A stretch of 64,000 nt of DNA. It comes from Pristionchus mayeri (lineage: Eukaryota; Nematoda; Chromadorea; Rhabditida; Neodiplogasteridae). The position numbers and the translations under genes were made by a program. Shown here piece after piece: positions 24,588 through 38,243 of the stretch; within the stretch, counting starts at the first letter, position 1; each line of letters starts with the position of its first letter. The stretch covers positions 31,353,469 to 31,417,468 of the forward strand of contig BTRK01000005.1 in assembly GCA_036245805.1 (NCBI GenBank), in the 5' to 3' direction. The notes beneath the pieces are model-generated. The model made no database searches. It was not told where the DNA came from and worked only from the letters and a program-made list of their open reading frames with translations.

Positions 24588-26504
24588 ACTACTGCGGCCC
24601 CTGTCCACTACTGCGGATTTTGTTCACTACTGCGGATTTTGTCCACTACTGCGGCCCCTGTCCACTACTGCGGATTTTGTCCACTACTGCGGATTATGTC
24701 CACTACTGCGGCCCCTGTCCACTACTGCGGATTGTGTCCACTACTGCGGATTATGTCCACTACTGCGGCCCCTGTCCACTACTGCGGATTGTGTCCACTA
24801 CTGCGGATTTTGTCCACTACTGCGGCCCCTGTCCACTACTGCGGCCCCTGTCGACTACTGCGGTCCCTGTCCACTACTGCGGCCCCTGTCCACTACTGCG
24901 GCCCCTGTCCACTACTGCGGTCCCTGTCCACTACTGCGGATTTTGTCCACTACTGCGGCCCCTGTCCACTACTGCGGTCCCTGTCCACTACTGCGGATTA
25001 TGTCCACTACTGCGGCCCCTGTCCACTACTGCGGATTTTGTCCACTACTGCGGTCCCTGTCCGCTACTGCGGATTTTGTCCACTACTGCGGCCCCTGTCC
25101 ACTACTGCGGCCCCTGTCCACTACTGCGGTCCCTGTCCACTACTGCGGCCCCTGTCCACTACTGCGGTCCTTGTCCACTACTGCGGATTATGTCCACTAC
25201 TGCGGCCCCTGTCCACTACTGCGGATTTTGTCCACTACTGCGGATTATGTCCACTACTGCGGCCCCTGTCCACTACTGCGGATTGTGTCCACTACTGCGG
25301 ATTTTGTCCACTACTGCGGCCCCTGTCCACTACTGCGGTCCTGTCCACTACTGCGGATTATGTCCTCCGCTACTGCGGCCCCTGTCCACTACTGCGGATT
25401 TTGTCCACTACTGCGGTCCCTGTCCGCTACTGCGGATTTTGTCCACTACAGCGGCCCCTGTCCACTACTGCGGTCCCTGTCCGCTACTGCGGATTTTGTC
25501 CACTACTGCGGCCCCTGTCCACTACTGCGGATTGTGTCCACTACTGCGGATTTTGTCCACTACTGCGGCCCCTGTCCACTACTGCGGTCCCTGTCCACTA
25601 CTGCGGATTGTGTCCACTACTGCGGATTTTGTCCACTACTGCGGCCCCTGTCCACTACTGCGGTCCTGGCCACTACTGCGGATTATGTCCACTACTGCGG
25701 CCCCTGTCCACTACTGCGGATTTTGTCCACTACTGCGGTCCCTGTCCGCTACTGCGGATTTTGTCCACTACTGCGGCCCCTGTCCACTACTGCGGTCCCT
25801 GTCCGCTACTGCGGATTTTGTCCACTACTGCGGCCCCTGTCCACTACTGCGGCCCCTGTCGACTACTGCGGTCCCTGTCCACTACTGCGGCCCCTGTCCA
25901 CTACTGCGGCCCCTGTCGACTACTGCGGTCCCTGTCCACTACTGCGGCCCCTGTCCACTACTGCGGATTATGTCCACTACTGCGGCCCCTGTCCACTACT
26001 GCGGATTTTGTCCACTACTGCGGATTTTGTCCACTACTGCGGCCCCTGTCCACTACTGCGGTCCCTGTCCACTACTGCGGATTATGTCCACTACTGCGGC
26101 CCCTGTCCACTACTGCGGATTTTGTCCACTACTGCGGATTTTGTCCACTACTGCGGCCCCTGTCCACTACTGCGGCCCCTGTCCACTACTGCGGATTTTG
26201 TCCACTACTGCCGCCCCTGTCCACTACTGCGGATTATGTCCACTACTGCGGCCCCTGTCCACTACTGCGGATTTTGTCCACTACTGCGGCCCCTGTCCAC
26301 TACTGCGGATTTTGTCCACTACTGCGGTCCTGTCCACTACTGCGGATTATGTCCTCCGCTACTGCGGCCCCTGTCCACTACTGCGGATTTTGTCCACTAC
26401 TGCGGTCCCTGTCCGCTACTGCGGATTTTGTCCACTACAGCGGCCCCTGTCCACTACTGCGGTCCCTGTCCGCTACTGCGGATTTTGTCCACTACTGCGG
26501 CCCC

Positions 26505-29500
26505 TGTCCACTACTGCGGATTGTGTCCACTACTGCGGATTTTGTCCACTACTGCGGCCCCTGTCCACTACTGCGGTCCCTGTCCACTACTGCGGATTGT
26601 GTCCACTACTGCGGATTTTGTCCACTACTGCGGCCCCTGTCCACTACTGCGGTCCTGGCCACTACTGCGGATTATGTCCACTACTGCGGCCCCTGTCCAC
26701 TACTGCGGATTTTGTCCACTACTGCGGTCCCTGTCCGCTACTGCGGATTTTGTCCACTACTGCGGCCCCTGTCCACTACTGCGGTCCCTGTCCGCTACTG
26801 CGGATTTTGTCCACTACTGCGGCCCCTGTCCACTACTGCGGCCCCTGTCGACTACTGCGGTCCCTGTCCACTACTGCGGCCCCTGTCCACTACTGCGGCC
26901 CCTGTCGACTACTGCGGTCCCTGTCCACTACTGCGGCCCCTGTCCACTACTGCGGATTATGTCCACTACTGCGGCCCCTGTCCACTACTGCGGATTTTGT
27001 CCACTACTGCGGATTTTGTCCACTACTGCGGCCCCTGTCCACTACTGCGGTCCCTGTCCACTACTGCGGATTATGTCCACTACTGCGGCCCCTGTCCACT
27101 ACTGCGGATTTTGTCCACTACTGCGGATTTTGTCCACTACTGCGGCCCCTGTCCACTACTGCGGTCCCTGTCCACTACTGCGGATTATGTCCACTACTGC
27201 GGCCCCTGTCCACTACTGCGGATTTTGTCCACTACTGCGGATTATGTCCACTACTGCGGCCCCTGTCCACTACTGCGGATTGTGTCCACTACTGCGGATT
27301 TTGTCCACTACTGCGGCCCCTGTCCACTACTGCGGCCCCTGTCCACTACTGCGGTCCCTGTCCACTACTGCGGCCCCTGTCCACTACTGCGGCCCCTGTC
27401 CACTACTGCGGCCCCTGTCCACTACTGCGGATTGTGTCCACTACCGCGGATTTTGTCCACTACTGCGGCCCCTGTCCACTACTGCGGCCCCTGTCCACTA
27501 CTGCGGCCCCTGTCCACTACTGCGGTCCCTGTCCACTACTGCGGATTTTGTCCACTACTGCGGATTTTGTCCACTACTGCGGCCCCTGTCCACTACTGCG
27601 GTCCCTGTCCACTACTGCGGATTATGTCCACTACTGCGGCCCCTGTCCACTACTGCGGATTTTGTCCACTACTGCGGATTTTGTCCACTACTGCGGCCCC
27701 TGTCCACTACTGCGGTCCCTGTCCACTACTGCGGATTATGTCCACTACTGCGGCCCCTGTCCACTACTGCGGATTTTGTTCACTACTGCGGATTTTGTCC
27801 ACTACTGCGGCCCCTGTCCACTACTGCGGTCCCTGTCCACTACTGCGGATTATGTCCACTACTGCGGCCCCTGTCCACTACTGCGGATTTTGTCCACTAC
27901 TGCGGATTATGTCCACTACTGCGGCCCCTGTCCACTACTGCGGATTGTGTCCACTACTGCGGATTTTGTCCACTACTGCGGCCCCTGTCCACTACTGCGG
28001 TCCCTGTCCACTACTGCGGATTGTGTCCACTACTGCGGATTTTGTCCACTACTGCGGCCCCTGTCCACTACTGCGGTCCTGGCCACTACTGCGGATTATG
28101 TCCACTACTGCGGCCCCTGTCCACTACTGCGGATTTTGTCCACTACTGCGGTCCCTGTCCGCTACTGCGGATTTTGTCCACTACTGCGGCCCCTGTCCAC
28201 TACTGCGGCCCCTGTCCACTACTGCGGATTGTGTCCACTACCGCGGATTTTGTCCACTACTGCGGCCCCTGTCCACTACTGCGGCCCCTGTCCACTACTG
28301 CGGCCCCTGTCCACTACTGCGGTCCCTGTCCACTACTGCGGATTTTGTCCACTACTGCGGATTTTGTCCACTACTGCGGCCCCTGTCCACTACTGCGGTC
28401 CCTGTCCACTACTGCGGATTATGTCCACTACTGCGGCCCCTGTCCACTACTGCGGATTTTGTCCACTACTGCGGATTTTGTCCACTACTGCGGCCCCTGT
28501 CCACTACTGCGGATTTTGTCCACTACTGCGGATTATGTCCACTACTGCGGATTTTGTCCACTACTGCGGATTATGTCCACTACTGCGGATTTTGTCCACT
28601 ACTGCGGATTATGTCCACTACTGCGGATTATGTCCACTACTGCGGCCCCTGTCCACTACTGCGGCCCCTGTCCACTACTGCGGATTTTGTCCACTACTGC
28701 GGATTTTGTCCACTACTGCGGCCCCTGTCCACTACTGCGGTCCCTGTCCACTACTGCGGATTATGTCCACTACTGCGGCCCCTGTCCACTACTGCGGATT
28801 TTGTCCACTACTGCGGATTATGTCCACTACTGCGGCCCCTGTCCACTACTGCGGATTGTGTCCACTACTGCGGATTATGTCCACTACTGCGGCCCCTGTC
28901 CACTACTGCGGATTGTGTCCACTACTGCGGATTTTGTCCACTACTGCGGCCCCTGTCCACTACTGCGGCCCCTGTCCACTACTGCGGTCCCTGTCCACTA
29001 CTGCGGCCCCTGTCCACTACTGCGGCCCCTGTCCACTACTGCGGCCCCTGTCCACTACTGCGGATTGTGTCCACTACCGCGGATTTTGTCCACTACTGCG
29101 GCCCCTGTCCACTACTGCGGCCCCTGTCCACTACTGCGGCCCCTGTCCACTACTGCGGTCCCTGTCCACTACTGCGGATTTTGTCCACTACTGCGGATTT
29201 TGTCCACTACTGCGGCCCCTGTCCACTACTGCGGTCCCTGTCCACTACTGCGGATTATGTCCACTACTGCGGCCCCTGTCCACTACTGCGGATTTTGTCC
29301 ACTACTGCGGATTTTGTCCACTACTGCGGCCCCTGTCCACTACTGCGGTCCCTGTCCACTACTGCGGATTATGTCCACTACTGCGGCCCCTGTCCACTAC
29401 TGCGGATTGTGTCCACTACTGCGGATTATGTCCACTACTGCGGCCCCTGTCCACTACTGCGGATTGTGTCCACTACTGCGGATTTTGTCCACTACTGCGG

Positions 29501-31084
29501 CCCCTGTCCACTACTGCGGCCCCTGTCGACTACTGCGGTCCCTGTCCACTACTGCGGCCCCTGTCCACTACTGCGGCCCCTGTCCACTACTGCGGCCCCT
29601 GTCCACTACTGCGGTCCCTGTCCACTACTGCGGATTGTGTCCACTACTGCGGATTTTGCCCACTACTGCGGCCCCTGTCCACTACTGCGGTCCCTGTCCA
29701 CTACTGCGGATTATGTCCACTACTGCGGTCCCTGTCCACTACTGCGGATTATGTCCACTACTGCGGCCCCTGTCCACTACTGCGGATTTTGTTCACTACT
29801 GCGGATTTTGTCCACTACTGCGGCCCCTGTCCACTACTGCGGATTTTGTCCACTACTGCGGATTATGTCCACTACTGCGGCCCCTGTCCACTACTGCGGA
29901 TTGTGTCCACTACTGCGGATTATGTCCACTACTGCGGCCCCTGTCCACTACTGCGGATTGTGTCCACTACTGCGGATTTTGTCCACTACTGCGGATTTTG
30001 TCCACTACTGCGGCCCCTGTCCACTACTGCGGATTTTGTCCACTACTGCGGATTATGTCCACTACTGCGGATTTTGTCCACTACTGCGGATTATGTCCAC
30101 TACTGCGGATTTTGTCCACTACTGCGGATTTTGTCCACTACTGCGGCCCCTGTCCACTACTGCGGTCCCTGTCCACTACTGCGGATTATGTCCACTACTG
30201 CGGCCCCTGTCCACTACTGCGGATTTTGTCCACTACTGCGGATTATGTCCACTACTGCGGCCCCTGTCCACTACTGCGGATTGTGTCCACTACTGCGGAT
30301 TATGTCCACTACTGCGGCCCCTGTCCACTACTGCGGATTGTGTCCACTACTGCGGATTTTGTCCACTACTGCGGCCCCTGTCCACTACTGCGGCCCCTGT
30401 CCACTACTGCGGTCCCTGTCCACTACTGCGGCCCCTGTCCACTACTGCGGCCCCTGTCCACTACTGCGGCCCCTGTCCACTACTGCGGATTGTGTCCACT
30501 ACCGCGGATTTTGTCCACTACTGCGGCCCCTGTCCACTACTGCGGCCCCTGTCCACTACTGCGGCCCCTGTCCACTACTGCGGTCCCTGTCCACTACTGC
30601 GGATTTTGTCCACTACTGCGGATTTTGTCCACTACTGCGGCCCCTGTCCACTACTGCGGTCCCTGTCCACTACTGCGGATTATGTCCACTACTGCGGCCC
30701 CTGTCCACTACTGCGGATTTTGTCCACTACTGCGGATTTTGTCCACTACTGCGGCCCCTGTCCACTACTGCGGTCCCTGTCCACTACTGCGGATTATGTC
30801 CACTACTGCGGCCCCTGTCCACTACTGCGGATTGTGTCCACTACTGCGGATTATGTCCACTACTGCGGCCCCTGTCCACTACTGCGGATTGTGTCCACTA
30901 CTGCGGATTTTGTCCACTACTGCGGCCCCTGTCCACTACTGCGGCCCCTGTCGACTACTGCGGTCCCTGTCCACTACTGCGGCCCCTGTCCACTACTGCG
31001 GCCCCTGTCCACTACTGCGGCCCCTGTCCACTACTGCGGTCCCTGTCCACTACTGCGGATTGTGTCCACTACTGCGGATTTTGC
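26505..31084 (+). repeat. Satellite without recognised gene
   Basis: Ordinary array. It contains the last TCCTGGCCA unit I saw (28,077). It also has an unusual run of alternating AT-core units at about 28,490-28,640 (ATTTT and ATTAT repeated with few C-rich units), echoed at about 29,990-30,140. TTTTGCCCA occurs at 29,654 and 31,079, 1,425 bp (75 x 19) apart. Confidence 0.7.
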
Positions 31085-32228
31085 CCACTACTGCGGCCCC
31101 TGTCCACTACTGCGGTCCCTGTCCACTACTGCGGATTATGTCCACTACTGCGGTCCCTGTCCACTACTGCGGATTATGTCCACTACTGCGGCCCCTGTCC
31201 ACTACTGCGGATTTTGTTCACTACTGCGGATTTTGTCCACTACTGCGGCCCCTGTCCACTACTGCGGATTTTGTCCACTACTGCGGATTATGTCCACTAC
31301 TGCGGCCCCTGTCCACTACTGCGGATTGTGTCCACTACTGCGGATTATGTCCACTACTGCGGCCCCTGTCCACTACTGCGGATTGTGTCCACTACTGCGG
31401 ATTTTGTCCACTACTGCGGCCCCTGTCCACTACTGCGGCCCCTGTCGACTACTGCGGTCCCTGTCCACTACTGCGGCCCCTGTCCACTACTGCGGCCCCT
31501 GTCCACTACTGCGGTCCCTGTCCACTACTGCGGATTTTGTCCACTACTGCGGCCCCTGTCCACTACTGCGGTCCCTGTCCACTACTGCGGATTATGTCCA
31601 CTACTGCGGCCCCTGTCCACTACTGCGGATTTTGTCCACTACTGCGGTCCCTGTCCGCTACTGCGGATTTTGTCCACTACTGCGTCCCCTGTCCACTACT
31701 GCGGCCCCTGTCCACTACTGCGGTCCCTGTCCACTACTGCGGCCCCTGTCCACTACTGCGGCCCCTGTCTATTACTGCGGTCCCTGTCCACTACTGCGGC
31801 CCCTGTCCACTACTGCGGATTTTGTCCACTACTGCGGATTATGTCCACTACTGCGGCCCCTGTCCACTACTGCGGATTGTGTCCACTACTGCGGATTTTG
31901 TCCACTACTGCGGCCCCTGTCCACTACTGCGGTCCTGTCCACTACTGCGGATTATGTCCTCCGCTACTGCGGCCCCTGTCCACTACTGCGGATTTTGTCC
32001 ACTACTGCGGTCCCTGTCCGCTACTGCGGATTTTGTCCACTACAGCGGCCCCTGTCCACTACTGCGGTCCCTGTCCGCTACTGCGGATTTTGTCCACTAC
32101 TGCGGCCCCTGTCCACTACTGCGGCCCCTGTCTACTACTGCGGTCCCTGTCCACTACTGCGGCCCCTGTCCACTACTGCGGATTTTGTCCACTACTGCGG
32201 CCCCTGTCCACTACTGCGGCCCCTGTCC
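31085..32228 (+). repeat. 1,144-bp duplicated block (partner 32,265-33,408)
   Basis: The offset is 1,180 bp, anchored by the private TGCGTCCCC variant (31,681 and 32,861) and GTCCTCCG (31,960 and 33,140). I noticed two substitutions between copies: T at 31,772 against C at 32,952, and G at 32,035 against A at 33,215. Only 36 bp separates the copies. Confidence 0.85.
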
Positions 32229-32264
32229 ACTACTGCGGTCCCTGTCCACTACTGCGGCCCCTGT

Positions 32265-33408
32265 CCACTACTGCGGCCCCTGTCCACTACTGCGGTCCCT
32301 GTCCACTACTGCGGATTATGTCCACTACTGCGGTCCCTGTCCACTACTGCGGATTATGTCCACTACTGCGGCCCCTGTCCACTACTGCGGATTTTGTTCA
32401 CTACTGCGGATTTTGTCCACTACTGCGGCCCCTGTCCACTACTGCGGATTTTGTCCACTACTGCGGATTATGTCCACTACTGCGGCCCCTGTCCACTACT
32501 GCGGATTGTGTCCACTACTGCGGATTATGTCCACTACTGCGGCCCCTGTCCACTACTGCGGATTGTGTCCACTACTGCGGATTTTGTCCACTACTGCGGC
32601 CCCTGTCCACTACTGCGGCCCCTGTCGACTACTGCGGTCCCTGTCCACTACTGCGGCCCCTGTCCACTACTGCGGCCCCTGTCCACTACTGCGGTCCCTG
32701 TCCACTACTGCGGATTTTGTCCACTACTGCGGCCCCTGTCCACTACTGCGGTCCCTGTCCACTACTGCGGATTATGTCCACTACTGCGGCCCCTGTCCAC
32801 TACTGCGGATTTTGTCCACTACTGCGGTCCCTGTCCGCTACTGCGGATTTTGTCCACTACTGCGTCCCCTGTCCACTACTGCGGCCCCTGTCCACTACTG
32901 CGGTCCCTGTCCACTACTGCGGCCCCTGTCCACTACTGCGGCCCCTGTCTACTACTGCGGTCCCTGTCCACTACTGCGGCCCCTGTCCACTACTGCGGAT
33001 TTTGTCCACTACTGCGGATTATGTCCACTACTGCGGCCCCTGTCCACTACTGCGGATTGTGTCCACTACTGCGGATTTTGTCCACTACTGCGGCCCCTGT
33101 CCACTACTGCGGTCCTGTCCACTACTGCGGATTATGTCCTCCGCTACTGCGGCCCCTGTCCACTACTGCGGATTTTGTCCACTACTGCGGTCCCTGTCCG
33201 CTACTGCGGATTTTATCCACTACAGCGGCCCCTGTCCACTACTGCGGTCCCTGTCCGCTACTGCGGATTTTGTCCACTACTGCGGCCCCTGTCCACTACT
33301 GCGGCCCCTGTCTACTACTGCGGTCCCTGTCCACTACTGCGGCCCCTGTCCACTACTGCGGATTTTGTCCACTACTGCGGCCCCTGTCCACTACTGCGGC
33401 CCCTGTCG
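32265..33408 (+). repeat. 1,144-bp duplicated block, copy 2
   Basis: Near-identical to 31,085-32,228. The copies diverge where this one has CCCCTGTCGAC and the other CCCCTGTCCAC (about 33,408 and 32,228). Confidence 0.85.
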
Positions 33409-33829
33409 ACTACTGCGGTCCCTGTCCACTACTGCGGCCCCTGTCTACTACTGCGGTCCCTGTCCACTACTGCGGCCCCTGTCCACTACTGCGGATTTTG
33501 TCCACTACTGCGGTCCCTGTCCGCTACTGCGGATTTTGTCCACTACAGCGGCCCCTGTCCACTACTGCGGTCCCTGTCCGCTACTGCGGATTTTGTCCAC
33601 TACAGCGGCCCCTGTCCACTACTGCGGTCCCTGTCCGCTACTGCGGATTTTGTCCACTACTGCGGCCCCTGTCCACTACTGCGGCCCCTGTCTACTACTG
33701 CGGTCCCTGTCCACTACTGCGGCCCCTGTCCACTACTGCGGATTTTGTCCACTACTGCGGCCCCTGTCCACTACTGCGGCCCCTGTCGACTACTGCGGTC
33801 CCTGTCCACTACTGCGGCCCCTGTCCACT
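33409..33829 (+). repeat. Satellite between duplicated blocks
   Basis: No gene. It contains a short local triplication of the pair TCCG-ended unit plus CTACAGCGG unit (about 33,500-33,650). Confidence 0.65.
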
Positions 33830-36800
33830 ACTGCGGCCCCTGTCCACTACTGCGGTCCCTGTCCACTACTGCGGTCCCTGTCCACTACTGCGGCCCCTGT
33901 CCACTACTGCGGATTATGTCCACTACTGCGGTCCCTGTCCACTACTGCGGCCCCTGTCCACTACTGCGGATTTTGTCCACTACTGCGGCCCCTGTCCACT
34001 ACTGCGGCCCCTGTCGACTACTGCGGTCCCTGTCCACTACTGCGGCCCCTGTCCACTACTGCGGCCCCTGTCCACTACTGCGGTCCCTGTCCACTACTGC
34101 GGCCCCTGTCCACTACTGCGGCCCCTGTCGACTACTGCGGTCCCTGTCCACTACTGCGGCCCCTGTCCACTACTGCGGCCCCTGTCCACTACTGCGGCCC
34201 CTGTCGACTACTGCGGTCCCTGTCCACTACTGCGGTCCCTGTCCACTACTGCGGATTATGTCCACTACTGCGGTCCCTGTCCACTACTGCGGCCCCTGTC
34301 CACTACTGCGGATTTTGTCCACTACTGCGGCCCCTGTCCACTACTGCGGCCCCTGTCGACTACTGCGGTCCCTGTCCACTACTGCGGCCCCTGTCCACTA
34401 CTGCGGCCCCTGTCCACTACTGCGGTCCCTGTCCACTACTGCGGCCCCTGTCCACTACTGCGGCCCCTGTCCACTACTGCGGATTTTGTCCACTACTGCG
34501 GCCCCTGTCCACTACTGCGGTCCCTGTCCACTACTGCGGATTATGTCCACTACTGCGGCCCCTGTCCACTACTGCGGATTTTGTCCACTACTGCGGTCCC
34601 TGTCCGCTACTGCGGATTTTGTCCACTACTGCGGCCCCTGTCCACTACTGCGGCCCCTGTCCACTACTGCGGTCCCTGTCCACTACTGCGGCCCCTGTCC
34701 ACTACTGCGGTCCTTGTCCACTACTGCGGATTATGTCCACTACTGCGGCCCCTGTCCACTACTGCGGCCCCTGTCCACTACTGCGGTCCCTGTCCACTAC
34801 TGCGGATTGTGTCCACTACTGCGGATTTTGCCCACTACTGCGGCCCCTGTCCACTACTGCGGTCCCTGTCCACTACTGCGGATTATGTCCACTACTGCGG
34901 TCCCTGTCCACTACTGCGGATTATGTCCACTACTGCGGCCCCTGTCCACTACTGCGGATTTTGTTCACTACTGCGGATTTTGTCCACTACTGCGGCCCCT
35001 GTCCACTACTGCGGTCCCTGTCCACTACTGCGGATTATGTCCACTACTGCGGCCCCTGTCCACTACTGCGGATTTTGTCCACTACTGCGGATTATGTCCA
35101 CTACTGCGGCCCCTGTCCACTACTGCGGATTGTGTCCACTACTGCGGATTATGTCCACTACTGCGGCCCCTGTCCACTACTGCGGATTGTGTCCGCTACT
35201 GCGGATTTTGTCCACTACAGCGGCCCCTGTCCACTACTGCGGTCCCTGTCCGCTACTGCGGATTTTGTCCACTACAGCGGCCCCTGTCCACTACTGCGGT
35301 CCCTGTCCGCTACTGCGGATTTTGTCCACTACTGCGGCCCCTGTCCACTACTGCGGCCCCTGTCTACTACTGCGGTCCCTGTCCACTACTGCGGCCCCTG
35401 TCCACTACTGCGGATTTTGTCCACTACTGCGGCCCCTGTCCACTACTGCGGCCCCTGTCGACTACTGCGGTCCCTGTCCACTACTGCGGCCCCTGTCCAC
35501 TACTGCGGCCCCTGTCCACTACTGCGGTCCCTGTCCACTACTGCGGTCCCTGTCCACTACTGCGGCCCCTGTCCACTACTGCGGATTATGTCCACTACTG
35601 CGGTCCCTGTCCACTACTGCGGCCCCTGTCCACTACTGCGGATTTTGTCCACTACTGCGGCCCCTGTCCACTACTGCGGCCCCTGTCGACTACTGCGGTC
35701 CCTGTCCACTACTGCGGCCCCTGTCCACTACTGCGGCCCCTGTCCACTACTGCGGTCCCTGTCCACTACTGCGGCCCCTGTCCACTACTGCGGCCCCTGT
35801 CGACTACTGCGGTCCCTGTCCACTACTGCGGCCCCTGTCCACTACTGCGGCCCCTGTCCACTACTGCGGCCCCTGTCGACTACTGCGGTCCCTGTCCACT
35901 ACTGCGGTCCCTGTCCACTACTGCGGATTATGTCCACTACTGCGGTCCCTGTCCACTACTGCGGCCCCTGTCCACTACTGCGGATTTTGTCCACTACTGC
36001 GGCCCCTGTCCACTACTGCGGCCCCTGTCGACTACTGCGGTCCCTGTCCACTACTGCGGCCCCTGTCCACTACTGCGGCCCCTGTCCACTACTGCGGTCC
36101 CTGTCCACTACTGCGGCCCCTGTCCACTACTGCGGCCCCTGTCCACTACTGCGGATTTTGTCCACTACTGCGGCCCCTGTCCACTACTGCGGTCCCTGTC
36201 CACTACTGCGGATTATGTCCACTACTGCGGCCCCTGTCCACTACTGCGGATTTTGTCCACTACTGCGGTCCCTGTCCGCTACTGCGGATTTTGTCCACTA
36301 CTGCGGCCCCTGTCCACTACTGCGGCCCCTGTCCACTACTGCGGTCCCTGTCCACTACTGCGGCCCCTGTCCACTACTGCGGTCCTTGTCCACTACTGCG
36401 GATTATGTCCACTACTGCGGCCCCTGTCCACTACTGCGGCCCCTGTCCACTACTGCGGTCCCTGTCCACTACTGCGGATTGTGTCCACTACTGCGGATTT
36501 TGCCCACTACTGCGGCCCCTGTCCACTACTGCGGTCCCTGTCCACTACTGCGGATTATGTCCACTACTGCGGTCCCTGTCCACTACTGCGGATTATGTCC
36601 ACTACTGCGGCCCCTGTCCACTACTGCGGATTTTGTTCACTACTGCGGATTTTGTCCACTACTGCGGCCCCTGTCCACTACTGCGGTCCCTGTCCACTAC
36701 TGCGGATTATGTCCACTACTGCGGCCCCTGTCCACTACTGCGGATTTTGTCCACTACTGCGGATTATGTCCACTACTGCGGCCCCTGTCCACTACTGCGG

Positions 36801-38243
36801 ATTGTGTCCACTACTGCGGATTATGTCCACTACTGCGGCCCCTGTCCACTACTGCGGATTGTGTCCACTACTGCGGATTTTGTCCACTACTGCGGCCCCT
36901 GTCCACTACTGCGGCCCCTGTCGACTACTGCGGTCCCTGTCCACTACTGCGGCCCCTGTCCACTACTGCGGCCCCTGTCCACTACTGCGGTCCCTGTCCA
37001 CTACTGCGGATTGTGTCCACTACTGCGGATTTTGTCCACTACTGCGGCCCCTGTCCACTACTGCGGTCCCTGTCCACTACTGCGGATTATGTCCACTACT
37101 GCGGCCCCTGTCCACTACTGCGGATTTTGTCCACTACTGCGGTCCCTGTCCGCTACTGCGGATTTTGTCCACTACTGCGGCCCCTGTCCACTACTGCGGC
37201 CCCTGTCCACTACTGCGGTCCCTGTCCACTACTGCGGCCCCTGTCCACTACTGCGGTCCTTGTCCACTACTGCGGATTATGTCCACTACTGCGGCCCCTG
37301 TCCACTACTGCGGATTTTGTCCACTACTGCGGTCCCTGTCCGCTACTGCGGATTTTGTCCACTACTGCGGCCCCTGTCCACTACTGCGGATTTTGTTCAC
37401 TACTGCGGATTTTGTCCACTACTGCGGCCCCTGTCCACTACTGCGGTCCCTGTCCACTACTGCGGATTATGTCCACTACTGCGGCCCCTGTCCACTACTG
37501 CGGATTTTGTCCACTACTGCGGATTATGTCCACTACTGCGGCCCCTGTCCACTACTGCGGATTGTGTCCACTACTGCGGATTATGTCCACTACTGCGGCC
37601 CCTGTCCACTACTGCGGCCCCTGTCGACTACTGCGGTCCCTGTCCACTACTGCGGCCCCTGTCCACTACTGCGGCCCCTGTCCACTACTGCGGTCCCTGT
37701 CCACTACTGCGGATTGTGTCCACTACTGCGGATTTTGTCCACTACTGCGGCCCCTGTCCACTACTGCGGTCCCTGTCCACTACTGCGGATTATGTCCACT
37801 ACTGCGGCCCCTGTCCACTACTGCGGATTTTGTCCACTACTGCGGTCCCTGTCCGCTACTGCGGATTTTGTCCACTACTGCGGCCCCTGTCCACTACTGC
37901 GGCCCCTGTCCACTACTGCGGTCCCTGTCCACTACTGCGGCCCCTGTCCACTACTGCGGTCCTTGTCCACTACTGCGGATTATGTCCACTACTGCGGCCC
38001 CTGTCCACTACTGCGGATTTTGTCCACTACTGCGGTCCCTGTCCGCTACTGCGGATTTTGTCCACTACTGCGGCCCCTGTCCACTACTGCGGCCCCTGTC
38101 CACTACTGCGGTCCCTGTCCACTACTGCGGCCCCTGTCCACTACTGCGGTCCCTGTCCACTACTGCGGATTATGTCCACTACTGCGGCCCCTGTCCACTA
38201 CTGCGGATTTTGTCCACTACTGCGGTCCCTGTCCGCTACTGCG
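33830..38243 (+). repeat. 4.4-kb duplicated block, copy 1
   Basis: The largest duplication I could delimit. It matches about 42,019-46,489. The offset is 8,189 bp (431 x 19) at 33,856, 34,826, 36,498 and 37,391. From about 37,600 it becomes 8,246, because the partner has three extra units (ATTGT, ATTTT, CCCCT; 57 bp). Collinearity ends where ATTTT follows a TCCG-ended unit here but ATTGT follows it in the partner. Confidence 0.8.
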
